A stretch of DNA of 29,140 bases from CAZDBA01 sp964503615 (GTDB taxonomy: Bacteria > Planctomycetota > Planctomycetia > Pirellulales > Pirellulaceae), in contig CAZDBA010000052.1 in the NCBI GenBank assembly GCA_964503615.1, positions 1 to 29,140 of the forward strand, in the 5' to 3' direction. Every line of letters starts with the position of its first letter. The stretch's first letter is position 1. The translations under genes and the position numbers were made by a program. Positions 22,385-29,140 of this stretch are shown here, piece after piece. The notes beneath the pieces were generated by a model that ran no database searches, was not told the DNA's origin, and saw only the letters and a list, made by a program, of their open reading frames with translations.

Positions 22385-23800
22385 ATGATTTCCGCCAAAC
22401 CTCGAACGATGTTTGAGAAAATATGGGATGACCACATCGTTCACTATGAACCAGAAAAACAGACCATACTGTATATCGACTTGCACCTTGTCCACGAAGT
22501 AACCAGTCCCCAAGCGTTTGAGGGACTGCGTTTAGCCGGACGTAAAGTGCGTCGCCCGGAACTAACGGTTGCGACACAAGACCACAACGTTCCCACTTCG
22601 AACCGCAATCTTCCTATCGGCGATCCGATTTCCAAGCAGCAAGTTGATACGCTGCGGCAGAATTGTGGCGAGTTCGGCGTACGGCTTTACGACCTGAACG
22701 ATGCGAATCAGGGAATTGTACACGTAATCGGGCCGGAGCTGGGATTCACGCAACCGGGCATGACGATCGTATGCGGCGATTCGCACACGTCGACTCATGG
22801 AGCTTTTGGAGCGCTGGCGTTTGGGATTGGTACAAGCGAAGTCGAACACGTGCTGTCGACGCAAACTTTATTGCAAACCCGTCCGAAAACTTATGAAGTG
22901 CGTTTCGATAACGAATTGCATCGCGGCGTGACGTCCAAGGACTTGATCCTGTTCCTGATCGGAGAGATATCCACGTCCGGCGGCACCGGTTACGTGCTTG
23001 AGTATACTGGCGAGGCGATCCGCAAGATGTCGATGGAAGAGCGGATGACGATCTGCAACATGTCGATCGAGGCGGGAGCTCGAGCTGGCATGATCGCACC
23101 GGACGAGAACACGTTCGAGTATATGAAAGATCGAGAGTTCGGGCCCAAGGACTACGACGCTGCGGTTGAGGCTTGGAAAAAACTACCCAGCGACCCGGGC
23201 GCCGAATACGACAAAGTAGACATCTTTGACGCCAGAAAAATTGCACCGCAGGTAACTTGGGGTACGAACCCTGGTCAAGTCACCTCGATCGAGAACGTGG
23301 TCCCCTCGCCTACTGACTTTGACGACGCCGTACAAAAAACGTCCTGTGAACTGGCTCTTCAATACATGGACCTCAAGGCCGGTACGCCGATCAGTGAAAT
23401 TCCGATCGATCGCGTATTTATCGGTTCGTGCACCAACTCCCGCATCGAAGATTTGCGAGCGGCGGCCGCGACGGTCAAAGGGTATCAAGTCGCAAGTTCG
23501 GTGGATGCGATGGTTGTTCCGGGCAGTGGACAGGTAAAACGGCAAGCAGAGAAGGAAGGCTTGGACAAAGTTTTCATCGAGGCGGGATTCGATTGGCGAG
23601 AGGCGGGTTGTAGTATGTGCCTGGCAATGAATCCGGACAAACTGGAACCAGGCCAACGTTGTGCTTCGACCAGCAATCGCAACTTCGAAGGAAGACAGGG
23701 CCGCGGCGGACGGACTCATCTCGTCTCACCTGCAATGGCTGCCGCCGCTGCAATCAGCGGGCACTTCGTTGACATTCGCAATTGGGAATACAAGGAATAA
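22385..23800 (+). CDS. leuC: 3-isopropylmalate dehydratase large subunit
   Basis: LeuC of 471 residues, the 4Fe-4S aconitase-type subunit that isomerises 2-isopropylmalate to 3-isopropylmalate in leucine synthesis. The cluster ligands are C349 (in GSCTNSR), C409 and C412 (in GCSMCLAMN). VCGDSHTSTHGAFGALAFGIGTSEVEHV and STSNRNFEGRQGRGGRTHLVSP are further family signatures. The start at ATG 22385 gives the usual short lead before MFEKIWDDHIV. A TATAAT -10-like box lies at 22234-22239, about 145 bases upstream, without a clear -35 box; no leucine-rich leader peptide was seen. leuD starts four bases after the stop. Confidence 0.97.
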   Translation: MISAKPRTMFEKIWDDHIVHYEPEKQTILYIDLHLVHEVTSPQAFEGLRLAGRKVRRPELTVATQDHNVPTSNRNLPIGDPISKQQVDTLRQNCGEFGVRLYDLNDANQGIVHVIGPELGFTQPGMTIVCGDSHTSTHGAFGALAFGIGTSEVEHVLSTQTLLQTRPKTYEVRFDNELHRGVTSKDLILFLIGEISTSGGTGYVLEYTGEAIRKMSMEERMTICNMSIEAGARAGMIAPDENTFEYMKDREFGPKDYDAAVEAWKKLPSDPGAEYDKVDIFDARKIAPQVTWGTNPGQVTSIENVVPSPTDFDDAVQKTSCELALQYMDLKAGTPISEIPIDRVFIGSCTNSRIEDLRAAAATVKGYQVASSVDAMVVPGSGQVKRQAEKEGLDKVFIEAGFDWREAGCSMCLAMNPDKLEPGQRCASTSNRNFEGRQGRGGRTHLVSPAMAAAAAISGHFVDIRNWEYKE

Positions 23801-23804
23801 TTCA

Positions 23805-24404
23805 ATGGAACCTTTCAAAACACACACCGGTTTGGTTGCCACGATGGACCGTAGCAACGTTGATACCGACCAGATTATTCCCAAGCAGTTCCTGAAGCGA
23901 ATTGAGCGGACAGGATTTGGCGAGTTTCTATTTTTCGACTGGCGCTACAAAGAGGATGAAACTTTAAACTCACAATTTGAGTTGAACCAACCTCAGTTCT
24001 CTGGCGCTTCCGTGTTGGTCGCCCGCTTCAATTTTGGCAATGGCTCCAGTCGCGAACATGCGGTTTGGGCGTTGGCAGATTATGGATTCAAAACGGTGAT
24101 CGCCGAGTCGTTTGCGGACATCTTTTACAACAACTGTTTCAAGAATGGAGTGCTGCCGCTGGTATTGTCCGCTGAGGAAGTAGAGCAAATCCATCAAAAT
24201 GTCGTTAACAATCCCGGCTATCAATTAACGGTTGACTTACCCAACCAAAAAGTCGTCGGCGATCAATTCGAAGCCAATTTCAAGATCGATGAATTTCGAA
24301 AAGAGTGTCTACTCGAAGGACTGGACCACATCGCATTGACACTCCAACACGCCGAAAAGATCCAGCAATACGAAATCAGCAAAGGGCTCCAGCCATTTGA
24401 GTAA
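23805..24404 (+). CDS. leuD: 3-isopropylmalate dehydratase small subunit
   Basis: LeuD of 199 residues, the swivel-domain partner of LeuC. Family motifs: VDTDQIIPKQFLKRI near the N-terminus, FNFGNGSSREHAVWAL (substrate-binding loop) and ESFADIFYNNCFKNGVLPL. ATG 23805 has AGGA (in the last LeuC codons) eight bases upstream, so the subunits are translationally linked and made in equal amounts. An open frame without a stop continues for 220 bases past the leuD TAA toward the next gene but has no start codon and no coding character. Confidence 0.97.
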   Translation: MEPFKTHTGLVATMDRSNVDTDQIIPKQFLKRIERTGFGEFLFFDWRYKEDETLNSQFELNQPQFSGASVLVARFNFGNGSSREHAVWALADYGFKTVIAESFADIFYNNCFKNGVLPLVLSAEEVEQIHQNVVNNPGYQLTVDLPNQKVVGDQFEANFKIDEFRKECLLEGLDHIALTLQHAEKIQQYEISKGLQPFE

Positions 24405-24624
24405 AGCCGCAAGTCTTCGCTCGCAGTTTGTTTACCCGCCGGCAAGCTGCTAAAATCCAAGAGGAATAAACGCAACTTCAACTCTCTGGTAGATACGATC
24501 AAAATAGCGGAAACACAAATCGCTCCCCGACGCACCGGCTGCCGTAGTGTTGATTTACGTAGTTGGAGTCGCCAGACCTCGGGATGTGGCGATCTAAGGC
24601 GCCTGAATTTTGGTGAGCCCAGCT

Positions 24625-25673
24625 ATGGTCATTGGTACACCCCGTTAACCTGGATCGTTCTGATCGTTTCTTTTACCAACCTATCGTTTGCACAAGACTC
24701 AGAGAAACCTGCGAAGCCAACCACAACCACAATCGCTGAAGGACTTAACCGTCCCACCGGCTTTGCGTTCGATGAAAACTCCGGCACGGTCTACCTTGCC
24801 GAATGTGGCGCCAATCGGATCAGCAAGATTGTAGATGGCAAACCGGTCCCATTCATTGAAGGATTCACAGTCACACCCAACGGCTTTGGATTCGAGGGCG
24901 GCACTGTCGACGTCGGTTTCTGCGGTTCTAACTGGATGGTGGTAAGTGCGCTCGTCAAAGAAAAAGGTGACACGTCTGTGGCCTTTTTCGATATGAGTGT
25001 TCTCAATTTCCTGACAGGAGATGTTGTCTGGAGCGGTAAGAAAGCGCATCACAAAGTTCAAATACCCTCGCGCGGCAAATACAACACAGGTGGTTTACGA
25101 AATATCACTAGCGGTGAATCGGCAGTTTACATCTGTGGAGAAATAAACCTCGACCCAGGTGGAGCGATATTAAAAGTGGCGAAGCCGACCTCAGATAAAC
25201 GACCTAGATCGGTACGGTATTTAATACCCGGCAAAATTAACGATAACGCACGGTTTCATGCTTCGGACTGCATTGCAATCAGCCCTGAAAACTACGTTGT
25301 GTTCGCGGAAAGAGTCGAAGAGCAATCGGTTTTGAATTTTGTTGGCGAGAACGGTCAAATCAACGGACGATTCCCAACCGGGCTCAGCCACGTAACCGCC
25401 TTCGCTTACGGTCCCAACCATGGCGACCTGTTCCTCTCCGACTTTGCGACTGGAGCGATCTATAAATTGATCGAAGCCGATAACGAATCCGGCTGCCAAA
25501 CCGAGCGCGTCATGGACTTGGAAAGCGTAACTGCGATGAAGTTTAATGCAGCTGGAGAGCTTTACGTTACTCAGCTTGGCCCTAAAACTGCAACAGACGG
25601 TGGCAAGCTTCTGAAGATAACCGGATTGGATGTCGCCCAAAACTCGGAAGTCGAAGTTGGAGGCGGCCAGTAG
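24625..25673 (+). CDS. Secreted beta-propeller-like protein with apparent frameshift
   Basis: Exported protein of about 350 residues, probably a six-bladed NHL/SMP-30-like propeller: GLNRPTGFAFDENSGTVYLAE, FAYGPNHGDLFLSDFATGAIY and MKFNAAGELYVTQLGP are typical blades. The main frame, traced upstream, shows a clear signal peptide (TWIVLIVSFTNLSFA-QD) but has no ATG, GTG or TTG before it as far as the leuD stop. ATG 24625, with GGTGAG seven bases upstream, lies in the +1 frame and hits a stop after seven codons. Adding one C to the CCCC run at 24640-24643 joins the two into a normal start and signal peptide. So the reading is either a one-base sequencing error, a recent inactivating deletion, or use of a rare start; ATG 24936 would give a truncated cytosolic form. 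The end overlaps the PSP1 start by one base. Confidence 0.72.
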
Positions 25674-26206
25674 TGGTACATCTAGTAAAAACTGGATTGA
25701 TGGGGCTGGTTGGCAAGTTTCAATCGGTTGACCATCGCTCCTATCCACGAAGTCACCGCGTCATTTGCCGAACGGAGCGTGGGCTGGAGTGTGGCGAAAT
25801 CATTTGCGCCATCGAGCAGGATAATGATGGCGAAAATCATGGCCAGTTGCTACGTGCGGTCAACGCGAACGATGAAATGATTCTCGAACGGTTGGAACGA
25901 CATCGCGACAGAGCTTTTTTGGCTTGTCAAAAACTGATTGCCGAACGTGAGTTGCCCGCCGTGTTGGTTGATGTTGAACATTTATTTGATGGCCAGAGCC
26001 TGTTCTTCTATTTCCTGGGGCCGGTGGATCCCGAACTGGAATCGTTAACCAGCGAGTTAGCAGAAACGTACGAAGCCAAAGTCCGATTTAAAAAATTCAG
26101 TGACTCATTGGTCAACGGATGCGGCCCGACTTGCGGAACCAAAGAAGGCGGCTGCTCCTCAGGCGGATGCGGCAGTTGCAAACTCGCGGGCTCATGCGGA
26201 AAATAA
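25673..26206 (+). CDS. PSP1-domain protein with cysteine-rich tail
   Basis: Protein of 177 residues. The body (about 10-140) matches the PSP1 C-terminal domain (YaaT/RicT family): VICRTERGLECGEIIC, then LLRAVNANDEMILERLERH, VDVEHLFDGQSLFFYFLGPVD and VRFKKF. B. subtilis RicT works with RNase Y in RNA maturation; the planctomycete role is unknown. The last 30 residues carry six Cys (C150, C154, C161, C166, C169, C175) among Gly and Ser, suggesting metal or Fe-S binding. The start is GTG, overlapping the propeller gene's TAG by one base (TAGTG), with GGAGG nine bases upstream, so the pair is translationally coupled. Confidence 0.87.
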   Translation: MVHLVKTGLMGLVGKFQSVDHRSYPRSHRVICRTERGLECGEIICAIEQDNDGENHGQLLRAVNANDEMILERLERHRDRAFLACQKLIAERELPAVLVDVEHLFDGQSLFFYFLGPVDPELESLTSELAETYEAKVRFKKFSDSLVNGCGPTCGTKEGGCSSGGCGSCKLAGSCGK

Positions 26207-26381
26207 ATACAGCACCATCAATTATTTGATTCAGCAGTGAATGACCGTTAGGCTATAAGGCGTCAAACACAATTTCGTTGATTGTCCGTAGCGGGATTCG
26301 GCAGAATTCCTTTCCTTCTTAAGTTTCTAGCCTTCTGTATCGGCCTAGTTTTCAATTACCCCAATTATTGGCAACCCACCC

Positions 26382-28109
26382 ATGCGATTCCTGCACTTCC
26401 TAATCCTCCTGTTCATTTTCTCCTCTTCCAGCCCCAATCTTTTCGGGCAAAACCCGGATGCGAACAAACGAGCTGGCGATATTATCAGAAAACGCAAAGT
26501 GGGTCTTTCTTCGCAGGAAGTAAGTGACATTCTCGAAAACGAAACTGAGCCGAGCGTGGTTTGGATGAGTACCAGCCTCTTCATCGGTCAGGAAAACAGT
26601 ACGCATGCGCAAATCGCAGGTTTACTTACCGCGGCCGCAAATCGCCAGGATTGTTTTTATCAGATTGCAGCTCAAGTTGCTTTGTCTGACAAAATGAAAC
26701 CTTGTGTTGACTCTCTTGTGTCTCAGAAAGCAGCCGAGGCGAAATTTGCCGGAGCTACAGTGATGGCGATCCGGTCTCAAATCAAGCTTGGTAAAAAGAA
26801 GGGTAAAAAAGGAAAAGCGAAAGGCAAAGGGAAAGGCAAAGCGTTAAGTGCATCCGTCGACTTCACCGACAACATACGCTCGCTTCTGGAAAACAAGAAT
26901 CGTGAACTCGTCGAATTGGCGATCCTGACTGCGGCCTACAGTGGCGCGTCACTTGATGACGAAATCGATGCGATCGACGCGAAAAAGTCGGCCGAGATCC
27001 TGGCAGCTCAAGTGCTCTACAACGCCCATCGTGGCCGACCGATTTCCGACTTGGTAGCGCGGCTTTCCAAAATGCGTGTCAAATCGGACAAGGAGTATCA
27101 AACGCTGTCTGCACGACTTTCCTCTTTCGATCCAACCTCACATCCCTTTTGCTATGCGGCTCAAGCGATCGGAGTTGCCAAGGAAAAAACGGAACTCGAT
27201 TTCCTGCATGAACTATTGGTAAACCGTGACATTCGAGTTCAATCCGATGCCGCGCAAGCTTTGGAATTGATCGGCGACGAGAACTCGATCGATTCACTGA
27301 TCCAGGCATTACCCAAAGCGACATGGCCCGCCAAGATCCGAATTTACTCCGCGCTAGGAGCGATCCCTGCCAAGCGTACGATGCCAGTGTTGATCCAGGA
27401 GATGAAAAACGAGCCCGGCCGATTGAGACTGGACATTAGTTATGCCTTGGCCAGTATCATAGGAAATGACATTGGTGCTAATGCGGACGGATGGGAGGCG
27501 GCTTGGAGCGAAATGGAAGGAACTTTCGAAATCGACTCCGCAGCTACGAAGAAGTTTCGTAAAGCAAACAAGGTTAAAGACATGAGAGTCCGCTCACTCG
27601 GCACCTTCTACGACTTGGGGATTTACAGCTCCCAATTCGTCTATGTTGTTGACACATCAGCGTCAATGAAAGGCGAAAAAATCAAAAATCTGGAAGAGAA
27701 CCTGTCTTCCTCTACCGGCGATCTAAAGGAGCCCGGTCGTTTTAATATCGTCATGTTTGGCGGAGATATCGTGTTGGCTTCTGACCGTTTGCTGACTGCA
27801 ACGTCGGGAACTTATGTCGCCGATCAAATTTATGGTCTCAAACTCAGTGTCGCCACTCGAACTTTCGACGCGATCTATATCGGAGGCCAGTTCGACGAAG
27901 TAGACACAATCTACTACTTGTCAGATGGTGCTCCCGTCTTAGGTTCGTTTCAATCTTGGAACACCATCATTCCAGCCTACGGTTTCCTCCACCGCTATCG
28001 ACCGATCGCAATGTACACGGTCCCTTTCCAGGCAGGCACCCGCAACGAACGTGCAATGGAATTGTTCGCAAATGAAAACTATGGCAGGTGCGCCGGACTC
28101 AACGAGTAG
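26382..28109 (+). CDS. Secreted HEAT-repeat and VWA-domain protein
   Basis: Exported protein of 575 residues. The signal peptide (about 1-22, LHFLILLFIFSSSSPNLFG-QN) is followed by an alpha-helical HEAT-like region to about 390 (for example FLHELLVNRDIRVQSDAAQALELIGDENSIDSLIQAL). A low-complexity Lys/Gly stretch interrupts it near 137-153. From about 415 a von Willebrand A domain begins: VVDTSASMKGEKI gives the MIDAS DxSxS (D424, S426, S428), with FNIVMFGG and YLSDGAPV (D515) as further MIDAS parts. Such proteins are common in planctomycetes and probably form metal-dependent protein contacts in the periplasm or on the surface. No ribosome site is evident at the ATG. The gene is convergent with the BNR_4 gene, 11 bases away. 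Confidence 0.87.
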   Translation: MRFLHFLILLFIFSSSSPNLFGQNPDANKRAGDIIRKRKVGLSSQEVSDILENETEPSVVWMSTSLFIGQENSTHAQIAGLLTAAANRQDCFYQIAAQVALSDKMKPCVDSLVSQKAAEAKFAGATVMAIRSQIKLGKKKGKKGKAKGKGKGKALSASVDFTDNIRSLLENKNRELVELAILTAAYSGASLDDEIDAIDAKKSAEILAAQVLYNAHRGRPISDLVARLSKMRVKSDKEYQTLSARLSSFDPTSHPFCYAAQAIGVAKEKTELDFLHELLVNRDIRVQSDAAQALELIGDENSIDSLIQALPKATWPAKIRIYSALGAIPAKRTMPVLIQEMKNEPGRLRLDISYALASIIGNDIGANADGWEAAWSEMEGTFEIDSAATKKFRKANKVKDMRVRSLGTFYDLGIYSSQFVYVVDTSASMKGEKIKNLEENLSSSTGDLKEPGRFNIVMFGGDIVLASDRLLTATSGTYVADQIYGLKLSVATRTFDAIYIGGQFDEVDTIYYLSDGAPVLGSFQSWNTIIPAYGFLHRYRPIAMYTVPFQAGTRNERAMELFANENYGRCAGLNE

Positions 28110-28122
28110 TAGGCCTCTCGTT
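28101..28122. terminator. Hairpin spanning two convergent stop codons
   Basis: AACGAG (28101-28106) and CTCGTT (28117-28122) form a perfect six-pair stem with a ten-base loop. The stem and loop include the stop of the HEAT/VWA gene and touch the stop of the BNR_4 gene. No T run follows on either strand, so terminator activity is uncertain. Confidence 0.3.
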
Positions 28123-29140
28123 ATTCACCGAATTGAAAATCGAGTATGCGCAGAGTGGTTGGCTCATGCCCCTTGGGGCGCCCCTGCACCATAACCGATA
28201 GAACAGCAGATTTCTTCCAGCGATAGTAATCCCCAAGCATCTCATTCACGAAGGGGCCCGGTTCGGTATGCACTACCTTCCAGTCGTTCCATGAAGCTGA
28301 CGCTTTTGCGCGCATGATGAGCAGGTCACCTGATTTTTGAAAGATTAAATAAGCGTTGTCCGCCTCGTCCATAAAGACCTTGGGACGGTTTCCCGCTACT
28401 CCGGGAAGTACTCTCGTTTCCCAAGTTCCATCTTCGCTTCGAAAATAATGAAAGTATCGCTGCGCTGCCGGTGTACCGAAGCGAACTTTGCCCGGCTTGC
28501 TCCCCGCTGCCTGCAACGATTCATCGTTACAGTGTCTCACCACGGTATGAATACGTCCGTTGGAATCAACCGCCTGCCCGTGGGTGTTCATTAAACCATA
28601 CACTTCGTTAATGGTTACAACTGAAATGCCAGGCGAATCAAGAGACGCAGGTCCCTTGAGTTCATCACCGCCATTGTTCAGCCACGTCTTACCTTCGTCT
28701 TCGCTAAATGCATACATTAAATCATGATTCGGCGAACTTGGACTCTCTCTCCAGACCCAAGTCATGTGCAATTTTCCGTTGGGACCGTAGGTATAACCAT
28801 TGGGATAGGAACACCTCGAACGACTCTTGCCATAAGCACCTTTGCCCGAATCGATTTGACGAGTGTTAAGCCATTTGCCCGACTCCGGATCATAGTCAAC
28901 CAGCATGCGGCTACCGTTACCCGAACTTCCCGCGCGATAACAAAACTGCAAACCTCCATTGGGAGTTTGCCAGAAACGTGGATAAGTAACTTTGATCGGC
29001 TGGTTCTTTTCCAACTCTGAAACTACCGGGCCAAAGAGTGACGCTTGCCATTGGGTGGTTTCAGGATTGGTAGCGACCTCTTTTTCGGAAACACGATAGT
29101 GCAGCGGATGGACGTGATGGTCAAAGGCGATATGGATGGT
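28121..29140 (-). CDS. BNR_4 repeat family protein, start beyond window
   Basis: The readable part is 339 residues; the frame stays open to the right edge, so the start and any signal peptide are missing. At the edge the chain reads TIHIAFDHHVHPLHYRVS, a strong BNR_4 signature (FDHH-HPLHYR). Later segments such as GPNGKLHMTWVWRES, MYAFSEDEGKTW and LMNTHGQAVDSNGRIHTVVRH are the Asp-box-like blades of a sialidase-type propeller. The family is often found in planctomycete and Bacteroidota polysaccharide-related gene sets and includes polysaccharide lyase relatives, but no catalytic assignment can be made here. A TTG at 29014 could be mistaken for a start. Confidence 0.85.
   Translation of the reverse strand, partial: TIHIAFDHHVHPLHYRVSEKEVATNPETTQWQASLFGPVVSELEKNQPIKVTYPRFWQTPNGGLQFCYRAGSSGNGSRMLVDYDPESGKWLNTRQIDSGKGAYGKSRSRCSYPNGYTYGPNGKLHMTWVWRESPSSPNHDLMYAFSEDEGKTWLNNGGDELKGPASLDSPGISVVTINEVYGLMNTHGQAVDSNGRIHTVVRHCNDESLQAAGSKPGKVRFGTPAAQRYFHYFRSEDGTWETRVLPGVAGNRPKVFMDEADNAYLIFQKSGDLLIMRAKASASWNDWKVVHTEPGPFVNEMLGDYYRWKKSAVLSVMVQGRPKGHEPTTLRILDFQFGE

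Overview
The window looks like part of a Planctomycetota genome, most likely Pirellulales-like, on a draft scaffold with roughly balanced base composition. Evidence: secreted proteins ending in a dockerin-like GDxNxDGxVxFxDI module or in a PEP-CTERM anchor (VPEP, hydrophobic stretch, RRRR), a DUF1559-like secreted protein, a HEAT plus von Willebrand A protein, a BNR_4 protein, a PSP1 protein with a cysteine-rich tail, and an ExbB/ExbD operon with a toroid protein. No rRNA, tRNA, CRISPR array, insertion sequence or phage gene was seen. A run of exactly 100 N (21265-21364) marks a scaffold join.

Layout. 89-6596: surface and exported proteins, mostly on the minus strand: two dockerin-tailed proteins, a four-helix membrane protein, a DUF1559-like protein with an internal triplicated repeat, and, on the plus strand, a PEP-CTERM protein and a single-domain response regulator. 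A decayed copy of the 3' end of that regulator lies at 6892-7063. 7213-13176: housekeeping and RNA-modification genes: a Lon-like protease (AAA_32/S16) overlapping a SPOUT methyltransferase gene, a convergent M42 peptidase-trmN6 pair, and a DUF434 gene. 13332-13803: a small acidic lipoprotein, a terminator and a PEP-CTERM relic.

14055-20488 is the most interesting part: four same-strand genes with 58-70 nt gaps, encoding a 990-residue periplasmic TPR protein, ExbB, ExbD and a 659-residue protein. The last has a TonB-like membrane anchor (SxxxH in its second helix, then a Glu/Pro-rich periplasmic stretch), but ends in a squalene-cyclase-like alpha/alpha toroid instead of a TonB C-terminal domain. 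I infer a proton-motive-force-driven envelope machine in which the toroid is the effector.

20673-24404: two tatA genes behind a near-consensus promoter, the scaffold gap, uppP on the minus strand, and leuC-leuD. 24625-29140: a secreted beta-propeller gene with an apparent frameshift in its signal peptide, overlapping a PSP1 gene by one base; a secreted HEAT/VWA protein; and a convergent BNR_4 gene running off the right edge.
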